Shown here piece by piece: positions 1 through 13,095 of a DNA stretch of 54,645 nt. Position 1 is the first letter of the stretch; each line of letters starts with the position of its first letter. Under the pieces are notes generated by a model. It had not been told where the DNA came from. It saw only the letters and a program-made list of their open reading frames with translations, and did no database searches. Made by a program: the position numbers and the translations under genes. This stretch comes from Hirudo medicinalis (taxonomy: Eukaryota > Annelida > Clitellata > Hirudinida > Hirudinidae): the NCBI GenBank assembly GCA_011800805.1, contig MPNW01000121.1:9680-64324 (forward strand), read 5' to 3'.

Positions 1-90
1 CATCCATCCATCCATCCATCCATCCATCCATCCATCCATCCATCCATCCATCCATCCATCCATCCATCCATCCATCCATCCATCCATCCG
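1..90. repeat. (CATC)n tetranucleotide microsatellite at the window edge
   Basis: Near-perfect tandem copies of CATC fill the first 90 bases and decay into CATCCA-like sequence to about 180. It lies in the intron after the last visible HCN exon. Confidence 0.97.
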
Positions 91-472
91 TTCATTCTCA
101 TCCATTCAATTACCCATCCACTCAAATTCGTTCGTTGTTCAATCATCCATTCATAGGTCGTTTTGCCCATCCATCCACTCATGAAATTCATTCAGACATC
201 CAATTACCTCCTCCAAGAATCTGTCATGGATCATAAAAGACTGCACAGGAGCAACATTTGAAACCGATGAAAAAAATCAAAAAAGAAAAGAATAAAAACG
301 TGCAAAAAAATGAGACAAAAAATAATTACTTAGCATTCCAGCACGTAATTCACAAAAAGACAAAGCCTGGATTGTTATAACAAGCAATTAATGAATTCAA
401 TAAACAATGAATTGATCATCGAACAATAATGAGGAAGTAATTATCCACCATTGCGACGTGGAATGGAACAAC

Positions 473-3400
473 CTGCATGTATTATCTGACTGAGGTTGTC
501 GTGTTGTGGAGAGAAGAGGAGGATGAAATGGTCGAGCGGAACCGAACTGAGAAAGTCGAGGATGAACCACGTCTTGAGGTAGTGGATGGCAATCTTGTTC
601 GGTTCCAGGATGATTTCGTCGGCAAACTTGTCGGCGATGATACCTGGTGGTTATTGTCAGAATATGATTGGCCTCATCCAACCGACTAATTTCCAGCTAC
701 GTGCGTGTCAACGTGGCGCTCGTAAAAACAATTCGAGGACCACGAGAGGCACTCACGACGATCCACTGAAGAGGAGAGGGAGTTATTTATCGGAGGTAAA
801 GTTTATCTCCCGATGAGATCTCCACTCACAAGTCATTATTCCACTTCGTCGTCGAGTTCCGTCGAAATGAAGGCGATAATTGGGAATTTAAAAGCAGCCA
901 AACTCCACGTCGAATAACTCGCAGTTATCTAACGCCAAACAAAAGCAGACGAGTCAATTTTATAAAAATGACGATTTTTTTTTTAAACTAAAGATAGTAC
1001 ATTAAAAACTTGTTAATTTTGAACATCATAATCATCATCGTTGCTTCCTTCAAATGTTTACGAGGAGATGAGTCGTTGAAATGTATCCAGGAGAAGGAAA
1101 GAGTAACAAAGTGTTGCTCTGTCAGGTCAGAAAATGCTTCCGATGTTTCAGTTTGTCGTCTGCAGGCAAACACAAGCACAACACCACAAACAACGGGAAC
1201 ATGGTAATGATGCCATGCAGTTTTTTGTTTTTTATTTTTCAAATGGCCCTGTGCACTTATTTAGTTAGAGTAATGCACATGTATTTAACCTCGACCTCAT
1301 TGATGGGATTGAATTCTGATAACAGCAATTAATTATTGTTAATTGCGGTGACATTTCAGATGACCTCTTCCTTGCTTGACATCTCCACCAATGACTGGAG
1401 AAGGTGATTCAATGCTTAGTGATGCTTAGCCATTAAGTCCATCTGTAGATTATACTCAGAAAACAACTTAGTGTTCGATCACAAAAAAAGTTGTCTTCTT
1501 CATCATCGGATGCTTCAAATTTTCATTGCTTGGTTTATAAAACATAACTTTGTGATGTGAATCCATTTCGTCGTTGTCGTCATCGTCATCATCATAGGCA
1601 TCGTCACCGTCATCAATATCATCAATCGCCATCCTCATTATGGAGTCATCGTCCCCTACAATCCTATCACTAACCGTGCATTTAAATGTCATTTACTGGC
1701 AAAGATAAAGTTTCGATGTTAATGGTGATGAGTCGGTCCTACAAACAACATTTCTTCCTTCATGAGAGAACTGCATAATGCTCTGCGACCATCCCGCTGT
1801 GAGCGATTTATTTCTTAAAAACCGCCAAACATCAATGGAAATTAGTCTGGACTTGCAACTCCCTTTCGAACTCAGACTTAATGCCTGCCTCCGAGTCCCC
1901 CGCCCTGCCTCTCTTGTCTCCACTGATTTCCATCTCATTCCATCTACACTGATCTCGATCAAGCCTCAAGAGTGGCGTCCAGTCGAAGTCTTTGTTCGCG
2001 ATGGAGACTTCTTCGGCTTCTTCTTCTTCTTCTTCTTTTCTTTACGAATTGAATCTTTTGTCCGAAGAGTTTTATAGCAACATCAACAGGGATGTGTGAT
2101 GTGGGCATTATACTAAATTGGTGACAGGAATTACGAATAAATATATTTGCTAAACTTAGTTAAAGATACAACCATTACAAGTTGTATTCTGATGCTATAT
2201 GCACTGCATTAATATTGGCCACGTGTTTGACTTCTTCCGCTGCGACTGTTGAAAGCTTTAGAAAAAGACTCAAGAAGCATTTGTTCAGTGGCCTTGAAGT
2301 CCTTTAGGACTTACGCCACTTTAAATTTGTCAAACAATAATAATAACAATAATAATAATAATAATACAATATTAAAATTACATTGCAAGATGGCTTCAAA
2401 AATGTCGAATTGTCGAAGGAGACTATTTCCATAATTGTTTGAAGCCATCTTATTTTGAAGCACCCTGCTTAGCTTTGAATAAGACATCCATGGTGATCTG
2501 TTGAGGAGCGGATGACCGATGGCTTCATCCTGCTGCGTGGAAAAATATTTCCTCGGAAATCATCCTCCTTCACTCCAGCACGTTGTTGAAATGCAAACAG
2601 CAGACCTACTTATGGATTCATCTTAAACTCATTGCCGTTATTAAAAGAGGCTGATTAGATAACATTAAACAGGAAAACATGCTGGTCCAACCTGCTACGA
2701 ACGAATCTTTCATTTGCTTTGATCACAATCGATTGGATATTTCAACTATTTCATTACATTCAACGCTCGAATAAATTCGCATTAAGACTGAAATTAAATG
2801 CTTTTTAAAACCTGTTCTGAAATTGATGATCAGGTCGAGCAAAAAGAAGGTGTCTGAGACAGCGTTGAACAAAACCCATGAGGAACTGAGGCCGTTGTGA
2901 AAGAAAGTTATTGCAACTGGTAGCGTCACCAGGTTGATGATGAGGAGGACCAACATGAACATGTCCCAGTAAAACCTGCAAATCACTTGCTAATCAATTC
3001 AATATGCAAATTCATTTCATAACAAATTTACCAAGAAAATATACCAAGTTCTTTGCTGAAAATATCTGTGTTTAGAGAAATGATTATTACTTTAAAATAA
3101 AATAGTGCCGCCCTCGAAAGAAGAACCGGTTCCGAGTTGGTTTTCAAAATGACTGTCACGCGTTGCAGATGTTAACATTCGATCTCGAAGATAAGCTCGC
3201 CAGTATAATCCATTCTCACCTTTGATTGGCTCAAATTAAATCAATTTCCTGGATTTCCCACCTCCATGTCATGTTCAAACAGGAAAAATGAACATTAATT
3301 GATATTAGGCGGAACCTAAAGCGCATTTGAGGCCCATCTTTCCGCCTAATCACGGATTTCGGCACTGTCGTTAATGGAGATGCTTGATATTCTTAATGAT

Positions 3401-5981
3401 CTTAATAATTGCCTCCCCTAAGGCTTGGTGTCAATAAATGAACAAAAATGAAACTTCTGTGCTCAAAGAATGCTATAAAAATTTTGATTACGACGTAAAC
3501 AGGTTTTAATAACAAAGAGCACATGAAATTGAAAGTGACAAGATAATAACATTTCGTTTAACAGAATTGAGCTTTCAATGCACAAATACTGCATCGCATT
3601 TCCTCTCCTCACATTATTTAATACCTGCGAGTGTTTTCAGATTGGTTGTCTTGAAAACGTGACTCGCACGCGTCACAAGACGAATTCATTAAGAATTCTC
3701 TTCTGACGTTGAACCTAGAGAGCTTGGGGGAGAAAGGTCAAATGGTGTTTTGTCGATTTACGATGCGCACTTCACCAAAGATGTTACGAAACAAGCCGGG
3801 AAGTTGAGATTGTAGGTGTCCGGTGAAGCCCTTTCAAATAAAATAGCACGTCTTCACGAAGATCTTACAATTTATCTGCCAAACAAGGTTTTTGGTGAAT
3901 TTAAATAAAAAAATATTTAAAACAATGTACTTCTGTGAAACAAATGGAATTCGAAGAGATTTCGAAATAAGATCTTTCTGCTAGGAGGCATTTGTCGGCT
4001 TAAGTGAGTAAAAATCCGAATAAAATTCCTCTAAAACCCGGCATTACAGGCAGCGTTTTTAGGGACAAAATGACACGTAACAGGTCCAGACGTGATGCGA
4101 ACAAAATTGGGATTTTCTTCATCTTCCCTGTTATCATCTCATAACCATCTCCATTGCACTGATCGACCATCCTTAATCTTACAGCTTCCAGTGCGAAGTG
4201 CAGAACGTTTTTAACTCGAAATCCGCCAACTTTATGAAGGCATTAAACATCTAATTAACCTTCGACGGCAGGATTACATCGTCGATCAAGCAAATAAATC
4301 GGCAACCGACCTGAAGTTACTGCACGGATGGATGACCCACTTGCCTACGGCTTTCTGCCTCTGCTTTTCTTTCATCAGAGCGGCTTTGTTGCCAAACAAC
4401 TTCATGGCTAGTTTGTTGTCTGAAGGTTGGAAAACGGAAGTGATTTGTTCCTTCAGATAGGTTGTGCTTGCAGAGATGTTGCCTGATCTTGAAAGCTCTT
4501 TGAATGAGAAGGACCTGCCAAAATCTTCTCTCAGTCCTGGGTCTTTGGTTCCGCATATTCGATCAGAACTGAGGTAATGCTGCTGATTCCTCGTGTGTCT
4601 GCCACACATCGATCGGCTTCTACCGGGCAGTTTTGCTCGACATTGGGACATTGGTTGAAGTGAGTTTTGCCTGCTTCCGACGATGGTAGATGTGAATGTT
4701 ATGCTCCGCGATTTTCCGCCAGGAGTAAGTTGTCCAGGAACCTAGCATGAGCAATAAGAAGCGTAAATCGTGTCATGGACAACTTCGTAATTGACACACG
4801 CGTGACCACCCATGTAGGTTTTATGAATTCGGCAACAATATAATAAGAATAATATAAGTAATAAGAAAACATTTATTTAATAGCAAAACTATCGTAACCA
4901 ATATCTTCAAATTTATTCCGCAGTTTTGGAGTAAGTCGTGCTCCATATTATAAAAAGTTATTATAAAGCTAGTAAGGTGACATCTTAATAAAAAAAAATA
5001 ACTGATTGAGATGGCATTTCAATTTTAATCTAACGAAAGTGGGATCCAATCGAACATTTCAGTTTATTAGTGTCTCCAAAGGAATTCCTATTTCATTCTA
5101 GGAAGTTCAACGACAATGAATTGATTCCACTTGAAACATGTAATGAAACTTGACAAAGAGGAGTGTCACTGGGCGTGTGATTTATAAATAGTGATTTATC
5201 TCGAGAATTGCTAGAGAAAATTATGCTTTTGACTTTTTGTCATCGCCTTCCTCTTTATCGCCAACGTGCTCCTTTAAGACCTCTTCATTTGAAACATAAA
5301 AAAAGCTCGGTAAAGATAAAGAGTGGATAGTTGTCATGCACATGTCATTAGAGTAATAACTGTTTAAAACCACATTCTCGTTTTTGCATGCGTGAACAAG
5401 CCGCTTAAAAATTAAAGTTTGTTTAATGAAGCACTCAAACTAATGAATATTTAGAACAAAATAGCACTTCCACCAATTTAGCTTTTTGTTGATCACTTGA
5501 AACCTTGAGGTCAAGCTCTTCCCAGCAACAAGAACGAAAACAACGAAGACATTCCGAGACTTTTTTAATTTCCGGCATTTCGAAGTGCAATCCGAGATGC
5601 AACAAGTAAATATGTTATTAACGCACTCACTGCAGGAAGTAATATCACGTGGAAGGAAGTTGCGTAGGCGGAGAAATAAAATTTCACCTGGAGTAGATGC
5701 TTGTGTTGTGTGGGTTCTCTTAGACTGGCAAATCTCTGATTTCTTCTCAAGCCCGACTGGAGCAAAGAGAACCTGTACGGCTGACTATCCGTTCCCCTGT
5801 GAAGTGCCTGGGATTCCTGATCATCCAATATGATTTCATCGATCTGCATGTTTGATCTCCTCTGGAGCAATTGCTCGGTACAGATTGGTTCGTAATTAAT
5901 AACACTTACTTGAGGAATGTTATTTTCATCGACCTCGATGACATTGGAGGATTTCCTACAATCGAGAAAACTTTCAGCCAT
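473..5981 (-). CDS. HCN: HCN-type hyperpolarization-activated cyclic-nucleotide-gated channel, N-terminal part (runs off left edge)
   Basis: Pacemaker (Ih) cation channel of the plasma membrane. Four coding exons are visible: 5981-5688, 4741-4311, 2975-2812 and 643-473, giving 353 residues. Phases match at each junction (0, 2, 1) and the last exon ends in phase 1, so the pore and cyclic-nucleotide domain lie beyond the window. The ATG at 5981 follows an in-frame stop with no other ATG between. The first about 200 residues are polar and poorly conserved. The HCN pre-S1 domain ends with WVIHPCSNFR, followed by S1 (FYWDMFMLVLLIINL), S2 (VSDTFFLLDLIINFRTG) and S3 (HYLKTWFILDFLSSVPLD). The visible part ends at IIHA, matching the insect Ih channel just before S4. 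The introns hold only microsatellites and a retroelement scrap. Other CNG or EAG channels are less likely because the pre-S1 HCN domain is present. Confidence 0.94.
2186..2367 (+). mobile_element. Possible 3' scrap of a non-LTR retrotransposon with AAT tail
   Basis: Inside the large HCN intron, on the opposite strand. One frame reads ATVESFRKRLKKHLFSGLEVL-like residues up to a stop near 2311. This basic, SF-K-L-K-HLF pattern is common at the C terminus of non-LTR reverse transcriptases. About 25 bases later comes an (AAT)n tract (2335-2367), a usual tail for such elements. Only about 30 codons survive, so the call is tentative. Confidence 0.28.
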
Positions 5982-6734
5982 TTCAGAAGCACAACCGGAC
6001 CTGTTGTTACTTTAACGATCCGTACCACGAGCGCCAGAATATTAAAATGTGTAACTTAGCTGCCATTTAGGTCATAGAAAGCTTTCTAAATTCATTTTTA
6101 AAAGATCAACTGGAATATTCCATCCTAGTGAATTTAATCCAGCTTGCATCTGGAGAGATGACGATTCACGCACTCCGCCACCGTGATATAAGATCCGCAT
6201 TCCTCTGAATTCCCTATCTCTCCGTTTTCCTGTTTGATGCACATCTTGACATCACTAGTGCATCATGCGCTCGCCCAGATATTTCGGCCAATCGTCCAGA
6301 ACAATTTGACAAAATACGCTTCTCAGGAAGGAGGTTATTATGAATCGCCTTATACCTCAATCCACTATGATTTTTGTGCTATATCTCGTCCTATAACTAT
6401 CCCGCCATCAGAAAGTAAAAGTATTAAACAACCCCCCTTTCCGCGACGAAAGATCAGTCTAGTGATGAAACAGTCATAGGATCAACTAGACAAGAAACTT
6501 AATGTGCCTTCGTGAAAATGTTTTTATTCATCTTATTAAGTTTATGTTCGAAACAATTTTAAAGCGAAGGAAACGAAACTTCAGAATGCTGACAACTGAT
6601 GGCACAACAGAATTTCACTTTTAGCACCTTTAATATCCATTAACAGCTTTGAGTCCGTTTCAAGCAGCTGGTACAAACGCAGTACATCGTAACACTGCAT
6701 TTAATTGCTTAAACTGGGTCAGTAACAGATAAGT
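5982..6734. other. Spacer between the HCN start and the coiled-coil gene
   Basis: About 750 bases with no convincing coding sequence. It should contain the HCN promoter or 5' UTR and the 3' UTR of the neighbouring minus-strand gene. A minus-strand AATAAA (plus-strand TTTATT) at 6523-6528 is a plausible polyadenylation signal for the latter. Confidence 0.5.
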
Positions 6735-7698
6735 TCATTCTGCTAGCATTTCAGAGTTACTACTGTCAGCAATAAACTGGTCAGAATGCATTTTTTGGGG
6801 GTCAGTTTCATCCACGTCTTCATGCGGCGAAAGCTCACCAATCTTGAAATTTAATGCATCAAGCTTCTGCTGTAGCTTGGAGTTACACTCTCTAAAAATG
6901 TACTGGACGTAGCGCTTTTCTCTCAGCGATAGACCATAAGCATCAGTCTCAAGATTGCTATCTGAGTAAAACAGAAAAATCAGCTTACATTTACGAGCTT
7001 ACATTACGATTTACATTATAGAATTTCCTAGAATTACCTGATTGTTGGTCTTTGAGTTTCTTCATGGCTTCCTTTAAGGTAATTTCTAAATTATTAGCCG
7101 TTTTCGTGCACTCCTCCAATTCAGCATTCAATTCCTCCGACCGGCGTTTAATTCCATCTGGTGAGTAAGCTAACTTCAAATCTTTAAACTTTTGCAACCA
7201 ATCCTCAAACTCAGCTTCATAAGACAACTTTTCCTTCTCAAAATCTTCTTTACATCTCTTAATCTTTATATAATAAATATAAGATTTTATCAATGATTAC
7301 AGCAATATTTTAAGGGGCTCTAAATATAAATAACAGATTTCGAACTTTTTTTTCCAAATCTTCAACAAACTTTTTCTTCTGCTTAAAAGTTTCTTCCAAA
7401 GCTTCGACTTTCAATTTCAAGTTTTCCAAGGTGGAAGCTTTATTCGAATTTTCCATTTCGATTTCTTCGTTCACCATGCGTTCTCGCCTAACTCTCTCTT
7501 GATTATCTAGAACAGTTTGCTCCATTTCTATTCTTCGTTGTGTTTCCTTATACAATTTATGAACGGTAAAATACTGTCAGACCAAAATAATTAAAAAAAT
7601 TGCCAAACCTCGAGTAATCTGTTTTGCAGGACGTCGCTTTCCCTTTTAAGATCATCAATAATGAACTTCAAGTTATCTATGCTTGGGTTTCTAGCCAT
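6735..7698 (-). CDS. Uncharacterised coiled-coil protein, 256 residues
   Basis: Not recognised as a named family. Four exons, 7698-7609, 7573-7346, 7263-7038 and 6961-6735, join in phases 0, 0 and 1 to one 771-base frame with ATG and TGA. Residues about 8-185 are highly charged and helix-rich, with heptad-like stretches (IDNLKFIIDDLKRESDVLQ; LENLKLKVEALEETFKQKKK; EELNAELEECTKTANNLE). After a break comes a second helical piece (LREKRYVQYIFRECNSKLQQ), then an acidic, Ser-rich end. There is no signal peptide or membrane segment, so a cytoplasmic, cytoskeletal, centrosomal or meiotic role is possible, but that is inference. The acceptor of exon 3 lacks a good pyrimidine tract and is the weakest junction. 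It is head-to-head with the 373-residue gene at 9.8 kb, 2.15 kb away. Confidence 0.75.
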
Positions 7699-9848
7699 GA
7701 TTCAGAGACTTTCAATATGACAACTTTAACAACTACAACACCAATATGTTAAACTATCAACTTTCAATATGACAACTAACGTTTAGCAACCGCAACATCG
7801 GCAAAGACACCGTAAGCAAAGCGGCCAAATCGTCTGCTTGAATAGATCAGATCACATTAAATAGATGCAGGGATGTGCAAAAGCTCGAAATAAATATTTT
7901 AAATTTGGACACAGTATCTCTATTAATATAAATATTATTTTAAGTCTTCATAACATAATTATATTCTTTTAAAATTTTGACCGATATTTCGCGACGAATT
8001 AATGGAACCAATTTTCATCTCACTATTTCATGATTTTATACTGCGTCACATGATATACAACTAATTGTAGAAAACTAAAATGATGCACTGATATTCGGAG
8101 TAGAATATCAAATAAAAATATGCAAGTAATAACAACAAAATATAATGAATAACATTACAAATGAATAATGACTAATATCAACGTACTGAGTTTTGTGTGC
8201 GAAAGATTGCAACATTATCAGCAGCAACTTGCCATGATTAATGGAAATTATATGTTTTCGGATGAATTTAACAATTTTCGTTATTTCTACGGCAATCAAG
8301 TTATGAAAATAGACTGTTCTTTAATGAATGTCGTTATTATTTCCTTAGAGTTGCGTTTCGATTTTTAATTTGGCTTCGTTAGGACGTTTCCGAAATTTAA
8401 AAAAATTTTGGCTGGCAGTCTCCAGTTGTTAATCGGGTTGATGTTAAATTTATCTCATTTGCATGCCTCAACGGAATACGGGAAGACCCGATAAATTAAA
8501 CCTTCTTGACTGTTGACAAAAAATAACGGAAAAGTTGGATTTTGAGGAAGTTGTTGTTGTTATATTGAGGCTTAAACCTGTTAAATAATGTTTAAAAAAA
8601 TAAGTCAATAGTGTAATTATGGTAACTTAGGGTTATTTTTTATTAATGAACTCATTTTGGGAGCGTTTTTAATGCGTGAGACATTTTACCACATTAACTT
8701 TGTGAGACATTTTAAAAAAGGAGGCGGGTCCCGACTGCTTGTGTTTGCTCGGTGATGCATTTACCAACACAGGCAGGGATGTATTTGAAGGGTCTCCCGA
8801 GTAGCTGTTGTTATCCTGGCGAGAAGTAAAAAATTAGAGGGTTTGCCTCTGCCTGGAAAAGCTGAAATGACGTTCCTGAATATATATTGTGAGATAAACG
8901 TTAGCATATGAAATTAAGTATTTGACTAAAGATAATTATTAATGTAAGCGACTCACCGCGTTGTTTTGACTTGTCTTCCGCCAGCAGACACTTATATGGA
9001 CACAATGGTAAAAGCCTAGTCTTTAACGTAGCTGAAGTTAGCAGACACTCAAATTTATTTTCAATTGCAAAGTTTTAAATTATAATATTTGGAAACTACG
9101 TTTTAAATGCTTTTTAAAAATGTTCACATATCAATTTGGGCATTTTGGTACCTGAAAGCTTTATCCATCTATTTGCCTTGCAAATATCGAGGAAGTTATA
9201 AAATGACATGTTTCAGTTATATATATATATTAAGTATATTTATCTGAAGATTATATATTTATAATTTCTGTACACAAGCAAATAAAGTTAACATAGTTTT
9301 ATATTTTAATATGTTCTTATTTTATTTTTTAAATTATTTTTGCGGATATCTTTTCATAACAAGCTTAGTAAACAATAATACCTTGGTGAATAATCGCTTA
9401 GTGTACCTCTCTAACGTTTGCTACCTACGTGTGCTAATAGATTTTGATAGTTGATATTTAAATTTTTCTCAAACACAGTATGTTGAATTTTTAAGTAATC
9501 TTTTTAGGCCAACTTGAGCCACATTTCTTATTGATTTGTTTCATTCTTGAGTTACAAAATCACATTTATTAAATAGATATAGATTATTACATTTGGAAGC
9601 TATTTTGTTTTCCATTCGCTCTTCTGATCATTTTAATCACATTTAAGCTCATCGTTCATCACAATAACCGCTCTTTTGTGTGAATTGAAAAACAATGCTT
9701 TTTATAAATTTAGCATGAACTTCAACAATAAGTTAGAATATACAGCTTCAAAACTTTGAATTTGTTGTGGAATTTATTGTTTTGATTTGTAAGTGTTAAA
9801 CATTTGTTGAAAAACTCACTTTAATGAAATTGTATTTTCAGTATCACA
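7699..9848. other. AT-rich intergenic region between two divergent genes
   Basis: 2.15 kb with no supportable gene. The short open frames near 8.1-8.4 kb have no splice or domain support. It holds a short TA run near 9220-9230 and presumably both promoters. A pyrimidine-rich TTTTCAG ends at 9841, just before the plus-strand ATG at 9849, suggesting that a 5' UTR intron ends there. Confidence 0.5.
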
Positions 9849-12025
9849 ATGGTTCTAACCTTACAACAGCAGAAATTTAAAGTAATGCTGGAAGAAGCCA
9901 TAACTCTTCTGTGTCGTAGCAGTTTGCCTTATAAATGTGAGGCAAGTATAGAAGCCCTTATTGGTATAACAGTTGACTGTGATGATGTTTTTCTGATCAG
10001 CATCAAAGAAAAATTTGACAATAAAATCCCCACTATGTCATTAGATTTGTGTTCAGAAGATAGCATGTTTGAAAACTCTTCATCAGACAGCAATGGAAAA
10101 GAGCAATCTGTTGAACTACAGAATGATGGCTTAGACGTGGTGGAAAACAACGAACTTAGTGAACCAAAATCAAAAAAACGGAAGAGAGACATCGACAAAA
10201 TAGCATGCAGCGAAGATGAGTTTCACTACATTGCAGATAGTGTAGAAAGTCCTTGTGATGACATAGTTATTCATGACACAGAACCAGAAAATGCAAATCG
10301 CACGGAACCCACAATGGCAGTTGCACCTGCCGAACCCAATTTGTCTAACTTAATATGTGGCGATATCACCGAGATAAAAAGTGAAAAATTGTACGAAAAT
10401 TTCTTGAACAACTGCTTCTCCATACCCGAGGAGTCGTCAAGGTTCAGGTTCAACAATGCAGGCTGCCATGTTTTTCAGATTACAACTCAAGAATCAACGT
10501 GAGAGTAGAGAAAGTGAGATTACACTATCTGTTTTTAAATCAGAGTTTGCAAAAGCCTGTTATTAATTTTCTTTTTGGATAGAGATATCCAAGTTGAGCT
10601 TGATTGTAAAGTATTTGTATCCTGTTGTGTCATAGGCTAATTTGTGAACTTCAGAGAATTGCAGAGTTACAGCATGAATTCTTTTATATTATCAGAAACT
10701 GAAGTTTAATTAGGATAATAATCAAAATCCTGACAGTAACAAATTTTAAATAATTCCGGAGAGTATTTTTAAACAATAATCTTTTTAATCATTATTTTGT
10801 TATTTATAACCCATCTCATCTATCGTGGGGCATGTAATATCATCATTAATTTTAGACTTATAAATTATTTGCTTCTTGTGACAAATGTATGTGGCTTTTC
10901 TTCATTTTACCTTGAGTGAATGCAAAGGATAATTTGATTTGTTTAATGCAGGTAAATTTTACTGATGATTGAGTATCATAAAAGACAAACAAAATAACAA
11001 CCAGGAATAGTTTATAACTTGTTAATTACTTAATTACTTGAAATTTCTACAAAGCTCCCACAATAAATTATAAAATTCATTTATAAAAATGGCATACCAA
11101 TACATAGAACTCAAAGAAGTCATCTCAACAATAAATAAGTGCTGAACATTTATACAGCATTGTGTAGCATAGGATATCGTGTGCGGTATATTTGCGTTTG
11201 CTGTTTTCACAAGTTTGTGCTATATAAGATAACATATAAATGCTCCCAATAAATATATATAAGACAGGCAGGTAATATAAATTTAGAAGTATTTGGGTGG
11301 ATTCTTAGGAAGAGACATTGATCCCTGAAATATTTATTTCGATAAATTTTGTTTGGGTTTCTTCAGTTGATGCTATGCGTCCCTGGTGATTTTCTTTAAT
11401 GAAACTGGTGCTACTGACTTAGAGACATAGAAAGTTACTGATAGCTATTCTAATATAAACCTAATATAAAAGCAAAAATATCCATAGGCCATTTAAAATA
11501 ATCTGAATGCCTAGTTTTGGCTTAATTTTTTTATTTTATAAATTAATTATTCTTAAACATTTTGTACTGCTTCTGCTGCAGTTTCCCATGCTGAAAGATA
11601 CTTCAGATACAAAGCCCCCGAATTTAACATCACTTCAGGTGGCCATGGCGAACGAGATACTCAACATATCCGGAAGCTTTGTTAACATCGGATCGGCCAA
11701 AGCTTTTCAGCACAACTTGAGAGTTCTCTCCAAGTCTGAACTGTCTGAAGTAGTGAACAACATGTCTCTTCCTCCCAGCAATCCACACTCGATCGGAGTT
11801 TTGTGCACAGAGGGAGTCTCGAGAGTATTTTATAAGATACCTCCTGCACTCATCAAACAAGAGGCTTTAGATTTTTTCCACTTGGACTTCTTCTCTTACA
11901 GTAATTTGTATCACAGTTCGGTTAGGGTGCCTCATAATATTCGTGATCCGGAAGAATGGAAGGCTCTCGTCGCCATGAAAAATCCATTTTCGTTTCCTGC
12001 CGATGCTTCTTCTATAAGAACTTGA
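9849..12025 (+). CDS. Uncharacterised 373-residue protein with acidic middle and nuclear-localisation-like patch; contains a 28-base microexon
   Basis: No named family recognised. Exons are 9849-10498, 10583-10610 and 11582-12025. Exons 1 and 3 are out of phase with each other (2 versus 0), and the 28-base microexon, with a good acceptor (CTTTTTGGATAG) and a GTATTT donor, restores the frame exactly. The N-terminal region (about residues 1-56) is compact and hydrophobic (LLCRSSLPYKCEASIEALI, GITVDCDDVFLISI). The middle is acidic and Ser/Asp-rich, with a basic KSKKRKRD patch near residue 107 that could be a nuclear signal. The C-terminal 148 residues form a second folded-looking block (VAMANEILNISGSFVNIGSA, IGVLCTEGVSRVFYKIPPAL). 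There is no signal peptide or membrane helix. A nuclear or DNA-associated role is inference only. Confidence 0.74.
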
Positions 12026-12521
12026 TCAAAATGATTGGTCAAATGAACTGCACATCCTTAGATTTTGTTCAATCTGTTATTGATGCTAAGTTCATGGAGA
12101 TTAATTCATTGCTTTTCGTCAGTGACAAGAATTTTTTATGACGAGTTGAATTATGTTCATCGTACATTCTTTAATGCTTCGGGGTTTGAAAATTTGGCAT
12201 TTTTGAGAATCGTTTTTTCAGAGAAATCATCTGAGTGAGCGAGCACTTTAATTTATGTGTAAAACTGATTATAGGCACTGAATTTTGTCAAATAGACAAA
12301 TTCGACTTTAATGCATTCTTTTTATTCCTAGTCACATGCTTTGACCTTAGAAATTCTTGTACAATGTTGTTAAACACTTTCATTAAAATCTGCAAAATTT
12401 GTTTATATGAAGGAGGGTAACTTTTGAATTCTGTTGATAGCCTTCTTGTTAAAGGCATGTTCTGTGATGCATCTGAGGAATCGTAAAACTTGTTACTCAG
12501 AAATGAGTGGTCAAATTTCCA

Positions 12522-12527
12522 AATAAA
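12522..12527 (+). other. Candidate polyadenylation signal AATAAA
   Basis: Canonical hexamer about 500 bases after the stop of the 373-residue gene, on its strand, in AT-rich sequence. Distance and context fit a 3' UTR end. Confidence 0.4.
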
Positions 12528-13064
12528 TATCACGCACGTTCTTGGGCTGTGTCTTCATGTCATAGCACAGCGAGCATAATAACCAGAAATGGAGAGGCTA
12601 GGATCACTAATATCATTTAAAAGCCAATAGCCAGTTTGCTAAGGATTAATTAATCAATAAGAGCGATGATGAAAGGAGACTCTTTCTCCTCGATAGCATA
12701 TTTGCTGGAATGAAGAATTGAGGTCCGGCACAAAGCGTTGGAAGTTTTCTGTTGGTGAATTATTTACAGTCCGGACGCAAGCAGACTTTCGGGATTAGTT
12801 TTGCCAGGAGAGCTGTGCAGAGGGACACTTTAAAGGTTATGCCGAGGTCAAATGTTGAAGGGCATAAATGCGTACTCCGGAACGCACCATTAGATAGTTC
12901 GATACTTCTCGCCTGCTCGCTCAAGCCTTCAACGAAGACCATTTTCTGTTTTTTATAATGTTACTTTTACACTTATCTCCATATAAATAACCCCGTAATT
13001 TTTCAATTTTTGTAACTAGGAGTCCACCGAGAGAAATGGATCTCTAAAACAGTAGGATGGAGGG
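12528..13064. other. Intergenic sequence before the transposase relic
   Basis: No supportable gene. A 68-codon open frame at 12752-12958 overlaps an antisense open frame of similar length and has no domain signal. No terminal inverted repeat of the nearby Tc3-like relic could be recognised here. Confidence 0.45.
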
Positions 13065-13095
13065 ATGTGTTTTTTTTATCCCTATTTCCGGTTCC

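Noticed and set aside
477..816. Plus-strand open frames at 477-689 and 586-816
   Set aside because: The first lies antisense to the HCN S3 exon and the second overlaps its upstream part; the minus-strand reading matches the HCN family.
1468..1692. Minus-strand Asp-rich open frame
   Set aside because: ATC/GAT-rich low-complexity sequence inside the HCN intron.
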